Source of the DNA: Solen grandis
Taxonomy: Eukaryota; Mollusca; Bivalvia; Adapedonta; Solenidae
Direction: 5' to 3'
DNA: 64,000 nt
NCBI GenBank assembly: GCA_021229015.1
Contig: CM037777.1
Location: 25,539,222-25,603,221 of the forward strand
Shown here one piece after another: positions 22,739 to 35,390 of the stretch. Numbering within the stretch: position 1 is the stretch's first letter; each line of letters opens with the position of its first letter. The notes under the pieces were generated by a model. That model did not search any database. It worked only from the letters and a program-made list of their open reading frames with translations, and was not told the origin of the DNA. The position numbers were made by a program, and so were the translations under genes.

Positions 22739-25700
22739 TCTATGTATAATGTGCAGACCAGAATCAATTTCAATTAATGGAGACAAAGATAGCAAAAAAG
22801 AGTTTTAATTATTTCTTGCCAGTTCATATAATTATTGCCTTATGTTATATGAGAAGGAAGTAATGAAACATACATGAATAAACATTTCCCGTCCAAACTT
22901 AAATATAACCAATACTTGCTTTTGTGTTTCGAACAGATGCCTTAACATTTCCACAAAACTGGACTCGAATACACAGTTTGTTAGACGACAAAGCGAATTA
23001 AAGGCCAATTATATTTCCTTATGATACAATTTTCATGAAAAAGAATATTATTGCATTAATAGCATTGACAAATTGAAGACTAACGCAAATGGCACATAAT
23101 GAGCAAATATCTGCTGTAAAATAACTGTTAAACGCATTTAACATGTTGATCAAATTACACACCATGTAGTATTTTGTATGGATGTCAAAATACATTATTA
23201 CCAAAGACGGCCAGTAATCGGAAATATTTTAAACTTTCGCCGCATCAGAATTTGTTTATCTGCTACATCATCTATTTCGTTAAGGAAGACACATGGAATG
23301 CGCCTATGGATAAAGTCTGAAATTTAACGAAGATATGCGGAATATTCATATCGGGTATTTTTTGTAAACAATAGAGGAATGATGTCGTGAATAAGATGCA
23401 GTGATGTAATGTTATCGTCAACAAGTATATACAGATTGCATCTCTAAACAAATGTACGATGTTTTGTTTTCTGTCTGAAGAATATATACTGCTTTTGGAA
23501 GAATAATGGGCCTTTAAATCTACTTTGGTATATTCGTCCACTCATAACATGTTATTTTAATTAAAAAATAATAAATATCTGCTTATATTTTAGCACTCGT
23601 GATTTAATTACTACGCATCCAAACTTCCGCCCATATTTTCTTCGCCGATAAAATATAGGCAGATATTTCTTATTTTGATTCTAACCACGCAAACATTTCG
23701 TACTTTACAGCTCTGCATTTGCCGGACTTATTTGCGTCATTCGTGTGTCATTCGGTTACTAGCCGCGTGCCGACTAGGCTGTTACTTCTACTGTATTTAC
23801 TCCCACGAATGGAAATTGCAGCGTCACCATGTAGACATTTCTCGCAAAAAGTTAAAAAATAAATAAATAAACAAACGAGTAAGACAAGGAAAGATTACAC
23901 GCTAATAGTGATTTTATTAAATCTACATCTACGTCATAGTGACCACCAAAACATTTATAAAATTTGATTCTATAAACATTATGATCAAGCTGAGAACGAA
24001 ATTATACGTCATCTTTGTATGTCATCAAATGATGTAAAATTTAGTGGTCTCCTATCGCTTGAAGTGATAAAATAAAAGATGATTTCATGTAAGGAGGGTG
24101 GATTTAAAGGGAGGAAGGATTAACGAGTACGTAACAACAAACTGAACGCGTATTCGTAATCTAAAGTTAGTAAGTCTTTCTTCGACAAAAATAAAGGATT
24201 CTAATGAAATCTAATGAAATCCAAGCGGAAGTAACTGATTAAATTAGCCTAAATGGATGGAAAGGGGCCTTCTTTCTGGTATAAGGTGCTTAAGAATATT
24301 AATTGTTTGCATCTTTTACTGGTGGATTGTAGCTGGTCTGTAAAGTCATCACGAAGGGTAAGCAAGCCACTAAAAGGGTTATTTGCATAAAGATTTGCTA
24401 GACAAGTCTACAAATATTCCGTATTAGGGATACAAACAGAAGAGAAAAGAAACGTTATTTTAGGTAAACATATTCCTTTTTTTTTCCTTTCTTCTATGTT
24501 TACAATCTAATAATATCCATTTTAAGTAGACAGAGGCAAAAAAGGATAAATCCACGCAAAGCACTGTATATGAATTTCAGTATCTCATCGAATCATACTT
24601 GATAAATTTGTGCATATAACGACACGTAACGGAAAAGGAGTTACGATCCGGGGGTGAGGAAATGTAACAGCCGGTATATTTGATCGCATAATAATGTATG
24701 GATGAGTTTCCTCAATGATCAGATGGGAAATGTTGCTCTGTATTAGAATTAAATTTAAATGATTGTTAATAAAGCCTTACAATTATTGCATTGATTGATT
24801 TTAAGATCTAAGCACATCTACAATATTCTAACCAACGCCGTTCTTTTAAATGCTTTTTCTTGCAACACCTTATCCCCCCCCCACACACACACGCCGATTT
24901 CAGCGCCCCCTACTTTTGTCAAAATACGTCTGATGTGTACGAGGCGGCGTGCATCAATCATAAACTAACACTGGGTTTTGGATAGTTCAGTATTGGCGGA
25001 AAAAATAATTCCCAAGACAGAAGCAGTACCTTTTTTTAAAAGGTATTTCAACTAATCTTATTTGGTGTTTAACAGTTCGGAATTCATGAAACGTATTGAA
25101 TCATTTATGATTTTCCATAATCGAAATTAAAATCAGAAAAGTAGATAGGGGTAGCAGTTAAATTCAATAATAATGAAAGAAGGAACTCCAAAAACGTCGT
25201 ATATTGATTTTAGAGTTTCTTCTGAATGCGGCGAAAATAAAAAAAAAAAGACACACGGTTTAATTGCTTTATAGATCTGTTCTGCTCCCAGTTCGTGCAT
25301 GGATAATTTAAGATGCAGCTTCACATTTCTTTGTTTTCAAGCCTTTTCGTTTACATATTTCTCAGACAAGGACACGTCATACCGTCAGCGAAAACAACAG
25401 GGTATTTAGTTGTTACAATGAGTACATTGACTATTTACAACATATAGCAAAAATAACATGCATGCATAACATAAGGCTCGGACTAACAAAGTGTACAATC
25501 ATAATGCAAACCTAAAACGAAAGAAAATGGACTACTTAAAAGCAATAGATTAGTTTTTTTTATCTATAATTCATATATGTTACTAGCTTACCATCATAAC
25601 TTGATATATGAAAATTGCATTTGCCATACGAACACCATGCACCCATATATTTTATTCTGCATATAATGATGCTCCTGTTGTACATGAATATAACAGTGTC

Positions 25701-26264
25701 ATTTTAGAGAGTGAAACTTTTCCATTTATGTATCCAAAAAGTACTTCTGTACACCCACTAACCGAGATGCATTTAGTGTAGATTTAAGCTTTAACTACTG
25801 CATGTATGTATGAATGTATGGTGTGTGTTTTGAAATTATAAAAAAACTAAGTGATCAAATGCGTCGTACATTTTATTTAAATACTAATATTCTAAGTCAG
25901 TGGCAAATATTTCATCAAAATGGAATATGTAACACATACGGGATAACTTAAATAAACATGCTCAATTTTATAAGAGTATCGAGATAAAAAAAAGAAGATT
26001 CAGAAACTGAAACAGACATGGTCTTTATAAGCTCGTCAATTAAATGATGTGTTGTAATTTAAAGACATTGCAGCGAGTTACTTCGAGGAAAGAGATATAT
26101 GATACATATTTAATTTAAATACAGGTAGTACAAAGTAAAATAGTATATACGTTTGACAGCATTCAGTGTACTTGTCTCTAACAAAACTATAAATGTATCG
26201 TCAGCATCGACATATGAGTGTGCATTCCTACCTGTTAACATATTTAAAACAATATTGAAGTCTT
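22739..26264. other. Long A+T-rich stretch, no gene seen
   Basis: 3.5 kb without a supportable ORF. There are scattered simple repeats, such as poly-C plus (CA)n at about 24875-24890. No transposon end or domain was recognised on either strand. Confidence 0.5.
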
Positions 26265-26458
26265 TAATCCTATCAGTTGTAACACAACCGTCTGCAGATC
26301 CGAAGGTTATGGGTTCAAACCTCGTAGGGGACACGTACTTTCATGACTTTCCCACGCGCAAAGTACTGGTCCAATCCAGGAACCGTCGAGTGGGATTAGG
26401 ATAAGTTTTGAAAAATTGTTTCCAACCGACGTAAAATAAGTAATTTTAAATAAGTTTA
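26265..26458 (+). mobile_element. tRNA-derived SINE (family D), diverged copy
   Basis: A head with 'atgggttcaaacctcgta' (B box) is followed by 'ccacgcgcaaagtactggtc', 'aatccaggaaccgtcgag', 'tgggattaggataagtt' and 'gacgtaaaataag'. The same body follows a clearer tRNA-Arg-like head at 44624. Confidence 0.75.
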
Positions 26459-26466
26459 TTTAATCT

Positions 26467-26708
26467 GGTGCCTGGATAGCGTGGTGGTAACACGTCTCAC
26501 AACTCACTAATGCGTCACTGGTTCGATTCTTGGTCAGGTACGTGAGAGGGTACGGTGGTCGCCCGTCCGGACACGAGGATTTTCTCCGGGCTCTCCGGTT
26601 TCCTCACATAATAATGACTGCATACGCTATAACCAGAGCCTTCGGGGGTAAGAAGTATAAGTTGTTAACTTCTTTTCCGTAATCAATGTAAAATAAATAA
26701 TGTTTAAA
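26467..26708 (+). mobile_element. tRNA-derived SINE (family C), full-length
   Basis: 'gtgcctggatagcgtggtgg' plus 'taac' gives the A-box region and 'ctggttcgattcttgg' the B box. The body reads 'cgtgagagggtacggtggtc', 'tttctccgggctctccggtt' and 'gtataagttgttaacttc', with the tail 'aatgtaaaataaataatg'. A second copy is at 37267. Confidence 0.88.
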
Positions 26709-29382
26709 CTTTTTTTTTTTTAATTTTGTTAAACAAGTTTTTGTAATATAGAATACTAGTCTATCATAACTGAAGCTCTCTGTGTTTTATTTTAGCATCA
26801 TATGTTTCACAAATCATCATGTTATATACAATATCTGCCTGCATATTATGCATATCTAAATTATACTGTAAAATCGATATGTTCAGTTGAAATCAAACGT
26901 CGTTTTCTAATGAATTTATTAGGTAAAAGTAAACAGAAAGTGTTACTATACCAAGCATGTATAAATATACTAAACTCTGCTTAAAGCGCCTGACTGTCAG
27001 ATAGAACCTAACATTATGTCACAGCGGTCTAACCTTTCTTGATAGTGGTATTTTTATTTTAATCTAATTCGAAAATCTGTAAAAAAAAATGGATTTAGTA
27101 TAATTTATACAACGGAATAATGGGCACTGCTCTATTATAGGTGGTTATTCCTCAAGGCTCGTTTGAACACTTCAGTTGAACAAGCATGTACATGGGCGGG
27201 CATTTATCTAATATGTAATACAACCATTGTTTTGTTTCTTGATTTCATGTTCCTGTATTGTCTTGCGAATTTCACAGCGATTGCTATTTGCAGTTCCAGA
27301 ACAAATACAATACGGCAGAAAACTACATAGCGTTTATCAGGTGATGAAACTGCGTTATAAATGGCGCGAACAGCTCAATCTTTTCAGTCTACTTTAGGTG
27401 TCTCTTGAGGCTATTCCTAATCAAAGTCTACCATCCAAAACTAAAGTAAACAATATACTACAGAAACCGATATTCGAGCGTGACATTGCTCGCGATATAC
27501 ATTCGACAAACACAAAATTATTATATAAGGTTATAAGAGATCAATACAGCTTTTAATTTGAATGACAGCCAGTGGCAGTCTTAAGGGAAACTAGTGATTT
27601 ATTTTAATGATTAGCATAAGTAACCGTGTTGTAATCACTCTTGAGAATAAAACGTTGCATTTGATCCGTAAATAAGAGTAATGTTACGCATTTAAATAAT
27701 GGCGACAGAATCAATGTTACATTTTAGGCATTGAGCTTCATTACAACTCAGAAATAGTATTTAGATACCGTTTTACATATTTCTGTGTTTATTACTGTTA
27801 TGATAAGTTGAAAGGTAATTGTTTTACTACATGGAAAGTATGAAGTTATTAACCTAAAGGTAAGATAAATATAAGTGAAGGTGTCATACCTGAAATAATT
27901 TTCGGATTTAATAGTTCTGACCTGACCAATTATGTTGAACACTATACGGTACATTTTTCATTCTCAATTAACCCTTTACGTCATGAAATTTCATGTACAC
28001 ATTTATGAGTTGATGCATATAATTAATTGATATGTAAACGGTTGATGAAATGATGGGTTTTTCATTGCCACATGTGACAGTGTAGAACCTGAGCTAAAAT
28101 AGTGTATGAGTAAACAGAGGAGAGTGGGGCATGGTCTGCTCTGTTTGCCTGCTCGTTAAACTGAAGTAAAGGTTTAACACGTTTAACGATTCATGGCTAA
28201 ACAAATTTAAACATATACTCAGCTGAAAAAGAACGTTTGATCTCAGGTTTATGAAATGCATCCTCCATAATTTGCAAGGGGGAATAAAGTGTATACCCAT
28301 GTCCATGTGTATTTACTTTCGCACATAGTTACGTGTGTTCAATACACTTTAAGTCAAATTGTCTAAATTATTTGTGATAAAGCGTTCTGTAAGACCTCTT
28401 CATTGCATACATTTTCCAAAGCTCTATTATTTAGACTATTCATCTCTTAAAATGCATATGTTATGTCTGCCATATAACATGCTTTATATGTTTGATTCCA
28501 GATTTGGTCTGTGAGCGCATCCTGCAAATTATCCTTATCTGATTTTTTTTATCTCGATTAAGAAGAAAAGACGTGCTGACGTAAATCTTGTTAATTGGAC
28601 GTTATATCTCTGAAACCAGAATGTAATAGCTTTCTGACTTCTAACACCGACACATTCAGTGACTGCATGAAAAGTGTTGGGGGGGGGGGGGAAATGACTC
28701 AGATTTCATTTATTTCTCTGATATATGCACCTGTCAGACCTTACGTCAGTATTTTAAGTGAATGGTTTTGATCTTCTTGAATCCGTTGGTAAAAAGGAAA
28801 GTATATTTTCAAGGGCTATAATTAACATTTGAAGAACGAATGATTCATGCTCCACCATTAACTGCCTCTAAACTGCAATCGTTATAAACCTGTTTTTATT
28901 TCTCTCTTACTCACAACATACGAGTATCTTTCCTAGTATTTGTCACAAATGTCGCTTTATCATTTCCGTACATTTGTAAGTTTACTCGGGGAAATGGAAG
29001 CAGGATTTTTGTGTTGGAAATTCCTTCAAGAAAATAGAAGTAAAATCAACAGCACGAACAGGTGACATCAAAACACGGTCAGAAGACCATGTTGCATGAT
29101 ACTGGATCATCCGTCGGGTAGGAATGCCATTATCAACATCACTAGAAACTTAAATGTGACAAAAATACAAGTGAGTGACTTAAAATGTTACGCTGATATC
29201 CATATCATATGGACACATATTCATTTGATAACTAAAATGACGTATTTTCCTTCAGGCGTGTATTAACTAATGAGTGAAAACTCCTATAATATCAATATTT
29301 TCAAAATAGAAAATGCACATCATATTAAGCATGCGCATACATTAAACACTACATTACATCTCAAAAAGAAATAAGTATAACT
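26709..29382. other. Long A+T-rich stretch, no gene seen
   Basis: No supportable ORF. A 13-base poly-G lies at 28679-28691. An isolated 'ttaaccctttacgtcatg' at about 27968 resembles a TTAA MITE end, but no partner end is seen. Confidence 0.5.
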
Positions 29383-29962
29383 TAGCACATGGCATTTTCC
29401 TCACGTCCAATCAGGTGCTAGTATTTGTTCATAGTCACCGTGGACTATAACGCGTCGTAAAAATCAATAAGTATAGGTTAGTTCATTGTTAAAGGCAACT
29501 ATGAACTAAGCTATTTAGCACATGGTATTTACTTCCACTAGCGACAAACCGTCACGAAAGTATGAGTAATGTGGTTGTATAGTCCACACTTATGGATTTT
29601 TTACAAACGTGTGGACTACGCGTTATAGTCCACGGTGACTATTAACAAATACTAGTATCTGATTGGACCAGAGGAAAATGCCGTGTGCTAAAGGTGGACT
29701 ATGCAACCACATAACTCACACTTTTGTGATGTTTTGTCACTAGTGGAAGGAAAATGCCATGTGCTAAACAGCTTAGTTAATAGTTGCCTTTAACTACACG
29801 ATATAGTTACGAGGGCGGAGGACTATGCTGTGTAGTTAAAGGCAACTTTGGATTAAACTATTTAGCACATGGCATTTTCCTTCCCTTAGTTTCTACAAAA
29901 CTTCACAAAAGTTTGAGTTTTGCGGCTGCATAGTCCACACTTATTGATTTTTACAAAAGTGG
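29383..29962. mobile_element. Cluster of foldback units in mixed orientation
   Basis: Five diverged units share 'tagcacatggcattttcc' at one end and a 'tagtccac' motif at the other. Units start near 29383 (+) and 29516 (+); the inverted ones end near 29691 (-) and 29766 (-); another starts near 29861 (+). Segment 29383-29455 is the inverse of 29620-29690. Segment 29490-29588 is the inverse of 29693-29792, and 29833-29942 repeats it directly. There is no coding capacity. The superfamily is unknown. Confidence 0.8.
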
Positions 29963-30121
29963 TTATCTTTGTAGAGGTTAAGTGGTCCATGACGTAGCGG
30001 AACAACTACAGGGACATTACCTTAATTCAGTTCGATAATACGTACGTAGTAAATTTTCTCTTCACATGGAAGGGCGCTAACTTTCTAGAAACTGAATTCA
30101 AAATGAATGAATATGCACGTT

Positions 30122-31102
30122 AGTATGATAACGCCCTGCTTCTGGTCTATGACTATGATAACGCTATGTTGTTGGTCTGTGGGTATGATAACGCTATGTT
30201 GTTGGTCTATGAGTATGATAACGCTATGTTGTTGGTCTGTGAGTATGATAACGCTATGCTGTTGGTCTATGAGTATGATTACGCTATGCTGTTGGTCTAT
30301 GAGTATGATAACGCTATGCTGTTGGTCTATGAGTATTATTACGCTATGCTGCTGGTCTATGAGTATGATAACGCTATGCTGTTGATCTATGAGTATGATA
30401 ACGCTATGCTGTTGGTCTATGAGTATGATTACGTTCTGCTGTTGGTCTATGAGTATTATTACGTTCTGCTGTTGGTCTATGAGTATGATTACGTTCTGCT
30501 GTTGGTCTATGAGTATGATTACGTTCTGCTGTTGGTCTATGAATATGATTACGTTCTGCTGTTGGTCTATGAATATGATTACGTTCTGCTGTTGGTCTAT
30601 GACTATTATTACGTTCTGCTGTTGGTCTATGAGTATGATTACGTTCTGCTGTTGGTCTATGAGTATGATTACGTTCTGCTGTTGGTCTATGAGTATTATT
30701 ACGTTCTGCTGTCTGTCTATGAGAATGATTACGTTCTGCTGTTGGTCTATGAGTATTATTACGTTCTGCTGTCTGTCTATGAGTATTATTACGTTCTGCT
30801 GTTGGTCTATGAGTATTATTACGTTCTGCTGTCTGTCTATGAGAATGATTACGTTCTGCTGTTGGTCTATGAGTATTATTACGTTCTGCTGTTGGTCTAT
30901 GAGTATGATTACGTTCTGCTGTTGGTCTATGAGTGTTATTACGTTATGCCGTTGGTCTATGAGTATCATTACGTTCTGCTGGTCTATGAGTATTATTGTG
31001 CTCTGCTGTTGGTCTATGAGTATCATTACGTTCTGCTGGTCTATGAGTATCATTACGTTCTGCTGTCTGTCTATGAGAATGATTACGTTCTGCTGGTCTA
31101 TG
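30122..31102. repeat. 30-bp minisatellite, 33 units
   Basis: The unit is 'gagtatgattacgttctgct' plus 'gttggtctat'. The first ten units carry 'acgctatg' (the very first 'acgccctg') and almost all later units 'acgttctg'. A run near 30690-30870 alternates 'gttggtc' and 'gtctgtc' as a 60-bp dimer. Three units near the end are 27 bp. Because 30 and 27 are divisible by three, long frames are open on both strands (347 codons minus, 330 and 288 plus). No start context, splice site or non-repeat domain supports translation, so I call this a minisatellite and not a gene. Confidence 0.95.
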
Positions 31103-32249
31103 CACCATATCGTTTTCAGAATGCACATATTGTTTGCACGATTAGGTCTTACACATGAACACTACTGCTCATACCACCAAGCAAAAACAACAATAGAAAC
31201 ATGTTGCTTTCAACATTTAATAAACAATAGACATATTCTGGAATCACAAACATAGTGTGTTTCCCACTCCCATGTAGATACAAACACACTTTTACCGTTA
31301 GAAAACAATAAAGGTCTTCAAATATTAATATTAGAATTATTGTCGTGCTGCATGCGTCTTAGCAACAGTGCATGAACATCTTGTTTGTACTCACATGAAA
31401 AGAAAACGTATTGTTAGACCCGGATATCGCCTTCAGAAAATATCCATTTCTCAACTTATGTCGGTAATATACTGATGCATAGACATACACGAAAAAGCTA
31501 TATTTTCATGTTTTTAACTATTTGTCTTTGTAATACATCACTTGCATGTGAAGAGGAAATTTCGTTAGTTTCATTTTCGTAGAAGAAACCAAAACTGTAT
31601 ATATACGAACGCCATATTAAACAAAGCCAATTTTATATTGTTCATTTGCTTGTTAGCTTAAAGTTAACAACAACATTGCAAACTTTCTTATTTCTAAAAT
31701 AATAAAAAAAAAAAGAAAAGAAAAGTTTAAAAAGTTCATCCAAAATGAATTATGCTGAATTTGCATAGCCACCACAGTGCTTAGATATGTGTAAATCACA
31801 TTTGACTTTATCAAAATGTCTTTCAAATTACGGAAGTATTTTATTTATGTTGTCTTTCTCAATAACATTGTAAATCAACTATTTATCAACTATTTACGAA
31901 TACGTCGTAGCGGCTTCTTCCGTCAGATCATGGACATATATCCGTGATGTACAGTAAATAACGATAAGGAGACCCTTTCTGATTAGTTTAAACATATTTA
32001 TTCCCATATAATACATACATCAAAAATTTCAAAATGTTTACACAAACAAGGGATAGGATTAGAACGAAAGCTTTAAGCTTATATAGTTCTTTTCCTAGAA
32101 ACAAAGTTAACGTTACCTTCTATGGCAAGATACATTTAAACTACATATTTATGATTGAGTATATTAAATTAGAGAAAGAGAAAAATAACCAAATATCGAT
32201 AACAAACAGTGGACAAAATTATATAAACAACTGCTTCAACATTTTGTAA
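31103..32249. other. A+T-rich DNA, no gene seen
   Basis: Nothing recognised apart from short A-rich runs. Confidence 0.5.
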
Positions 32250-33105
32250 TGCAAAGATTAAATACGCCAAATAAGGGTGTGAATGGAAAAACATTCAATG
32301 AAATGAACAATATATACAGTGTAGAGTTTCAAATCTTTTTTTTTATACTTGTAGTTTAAAATGTAATATATCTAATCAAGTCTAATTATAGACATTGAAT
32401 GATTTGATGTTGCATACTGTGGTTGATATTTAAGAAACGCATATGTCACATAAGAACATTCACGCCAAACTATCTAATGGTATTCGCTTATAAAAGTAAT
32501 TTAAAATAATTATTTTTGGCGTTTTACGCTAATTCGAGTAAGTTTATTCATTTAATTTAATAACACAGCACAGCTCTCATATTTTGAAAAAGTGAGGGTT
32601 GTTCGTATTGTTTATTTGATTAGATGTTTGCAATTTTTTTTTTTATCAATTTTGTGTAACCTTAGGAATGTGACACCATCGTAACACAGTTCAGTCAAAA
32701 CAGTAGCTACTTTATTTTGATATTACCGCAAAACGATTTTACAAAGCCGATACTGCCCAATTTAACTTTCACGTTGATAATTTCGAGCCATGAAGAGGGT
32801 TGACAATTTATTATTTATTATTTATGAAAAAATAGTTATTTTGAAAACATCGTGGACAATCTTTAACACTTGAATTAATTAGCCCATACGTGTTTGCTAT
32901 ATGAATGTTAATTGAGGCGAAACCTAAGTTTCAGTAAAATTTAAACTTATCTCTTTTAAATCGATATGGAAACAATGTTAAACTAATTCCTCCATACGAT
33001 TCCTTGACTGTAACAGTACTTTGCGCCTTGTAAGGTCATAAACAAAACCTCACCACGTCTCCTATCCTGTCGGGGCGTGAGATCACATTGGGTTCCGCAC
33101 TTGGC

Positions 33106-33237
33106 TGACTTGACTTGATTATTTGAATTTACCATCGCCTCGACAGTATTTCAGTCATATAGCGACGTCCATCTAATTACAGGTGGAATAGACTCCGAAT
33201 GCACGGAGACATCCGGGTAAAACCACCAACCTACCGT
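33106..33237 (-). mobile_element. SINE family B, 3' part
   Basis: On the minus strand: 'cggtaggttggtggttttac', 'ccggatgtctccgtgcattc', 'attagatggacgtcgctata', 'tgactgaaatactgtcga' and the tail 'aatcaagtcaagtca'. The tRNA-like head is missing. Confidence 0.85.
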
Positions 33238-33341
33238 CTGCACTTGGGTTTGGACTGCTACTTATATTTGGAAAAATGAGTAAAAGTGTGGCCAACTTAG
33301 ATGTAAGTTATCACGTTCTATTCATATACACGCAGCGACCG

Positions 33342-33380
33342 CCCCCCCCCCCCCCCCCCCACCACACACACACACACACT
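33342..33380. repeat. 19-base poly-C followed by (CA)n
   Basis: A simple-sequence tract at the 5' edge of the next SINE. Confidence 0.95.
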
Positions 33381-33384
33381 TTGT

Positions 33385-33645
33385 GGGTTTGAACGTTGGT
33401 TCAATCTTCGACCGTGAAATACCGAAGTCATCAAAATGGTACAGTTGGCTCCATGCTTGGCGTAAAACACATATATGCATGTAGGTCGTACCAATGACTG
33501 GTTGCCACGGTGTCAGAATGATGTGACTGGGTACGGCACAATGTCACATATTAAAGGCGTAAAACTTCAGTGTGGCAGCTATATGTCCGTTTCATGTAAA
33601 ATAAAATAGTGTCTGTTGGCCAAAAATTCCACAAAAGAAAAAAAA
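33385..33645 (+). mobile_element. SINE family A, near-complete copy
   Basis: A B-box-like 'ttggttcaatcttcg' is followed by 'gaaataccgaagtcatcaaa', 'atgcttggcg', 'cggtgtcagaatgatgtgac', 'cttcagtgtggcagctatat' and the A-rich tail. Confidence 0.8.
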
Positions 33646-34562
33646 CGAAAAGAAAAAAACCCAAAAACATGCCGATTTCAAAAGGTCATACCATCAAACA
33701 TAAAAACAACGAATATCTACACACTTCACCGTCTAACGACTAATTTATAAACATATAAACCGAAGTAAACATAGTCGTGTGCCGAAAACAAAACAGTGGC
33801 TCTTGAGATGTTTTTACCTGAATGATTTATGCAAACACGGTTTCTCTTGCTATTTCTAAATGTCTCAATTTGATTCTGTCTTCAACCTTAAAAAGACTGA
33901 AACTGTAACTCGGTTTAATAATTACGAATCATTAATACTAATTTTACGTTTAATTATTCTCTTATTTTAATGGCTAGCAATCATTTTCTGATAATTATGG
34001 CCATATTTTAGACCTGGCGGTCAAGTATTTCCCATGTGTTGATCTTGTGTTTTTTTTTCTGACCAGACAGCTTCGGAAGAGGCAGTGGTTAGATACAAGG
34101 GAGTCCGGGTGCGATACTTTAGCTCATTTTGCGATTATTATACACTTTAGTGGAAGAACGATAAGATGTTTTGACATAATTATGAATGTATCAAAAGGAA
34201 CAATTTGCATATTAGTTTGATGAAATGAAAATGGTAAATGCATATGAAACAATGTATTTCTTTTTGCCTTGTGAAGTGTGTAGAATATTGTAGGAGCCAA
34301 CAGAAGAAGCACTGATAAAAAAATGTTCACGGAAGATAGGAACAGCCTTATCAAGGTCTCTCTTGTTTTATATTAGACAATATATCAACAGATATTTCAG
34401 ATCTTCTGGAAATATTTTCTTACATCAAACAAAGGAAAAATGTAATTGAGATATCGCACATCACGGACATCATCGATCGAAAATGTATCTATCGATCAAT
34501 TTGATCGAGCAAAAAGATTTGTAATAGAAATAAATGAGTATTTAATCATTTCACCGTTTTCA

Positions 34563-35390
34563 TACGAGGGTTGTCCGGAAAATACCGGTACTTTTAATGC
34601 TTTTGTCTGTTCACGTGCAGGTACAATTTTTTTCAGTTTATCTTTTGTACTTATGTGGCTTATTTTATTAGCTGGGGGTATTAGGGATCAGGGCTTAGCC
34701 TAGACCAGTAAGGTCCGTTTAGTTTAGGTTTTTTGTCAACAATGATCGCAAGTTAAGCATCGGGAAAACGTCGTGTCATTAGAGTTTACATGAAATATTG
34801 GGAGTGAGCAAGGTGAAGTGGGTGTTGAAACAGCTGAAAGAAGACCGAAAGGCATCCTGAGAAACCATAGATAAAGAAGAACATTTACAGCGTTTTAATC
34901 GTAATGAAAATAAATGAGAAAAAAAATCACATTGTAAAATCAATGGGAATGAAATCTGGATCCATTATTCAAACTTGAAACAAATGCTCTGTCAAAGCAG
35001 CGATAACGAGCAGGTCACAACCTCCAAATTAATTTGATTCTTTATCTGCTGGCAAGGTTATGGTGGTTGCGTTCTTAATTTCACGTGGAGTGGAATGATC
35101 AGGCAAACTTCATCCATAAAGGTCAAACTATGACAGCCAGGTACTATTTTCAGATGTAATTTTGAAAACATTCGAAGTGGAACTGAAAAGAATGCATACC
35201 CGGTCTACTAGAAATACGTCCATCTTTTGTCCCTCATACTGCCTAATAGTATTCTTCATAAGAATTTTAACACCTTCAAGTGGCATTATCTGTCCCAAAA
35301 TTCGACCAGTCTTCGTATGGTAGCTTCTTAGCGATAATTCTTCAGGGAATATTCTTTTTAAAAATGGAAGACTTCGATATTTCACAGAAT
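34563..35390 (+). pseudogene. mariner-type transposon relic
   Basis: It begins with a mariner-like end 'tacgagggttgtccggaaaa'. Downstream, in shifting frames, are recognisable pieces of a mariner transposase in the right order: 'KWVLKQLKEDRKAS' (about 34811-34858), 'EEHLQRFNRNENK' (about 34877-34915), 'NGNEIWIHYSNLKQ' (about 34943-34984, the 'GDE.W' region), and 'SAGKVMVVAFLISRGVE' (about 35046-35096). A 'YYSDVILKTF'-like stretch follows with frame changes (about 35145-35172). Multiple stops and frameshifts make it non-functional. The N-terminal helix-turn-helix and the right inverted repeat are not seen. Intact mariners are about 1.3 kb with a transposase of about 345 residues. Confidence 0.8.

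Larger units (their letters stand above)
32250..34330. repeat. Copy 1 of an old duplicated block (partner 43925-46870)
   Basis: Colinear similarity to 43925-46870 is visible at several places: 'aatacgcca.ataa.ggtgt' (32267), 'agagtttcaaat' (32322), 'agcacagct.tcat' (32568), 'gataccgcaaa' type (32720), 'gattctgtcttcaaccttaa' (33872), and 'tatgaaacaatgtattt' with 'ggagccaac' (34242-34300). No ORF is conserved between the copies. This copy carries its own SINE insertions (33106-33237 and 33385-33645). Confidence 0.75.

Noticed and set aside
27968..27990. 'ttaaccctttacgtcatg' as a second TTAA MITE
   Set aside because: Only one end is present; no inverse end was found within a plausible distance.
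30122..31102. CRISPR-like array
   Set aside because: The repeats are directly adjacent with no unique spacers, and the genome is eukaryotic.
30085..31128. 347-codon minus-strand and 330/288-codon plus-strand ORFs
   Set aside because: They arise because the 30-bp and 27-bp minisatellite units are multiples of three without stops. There is no non-repeat domain, start context or splice evidence.
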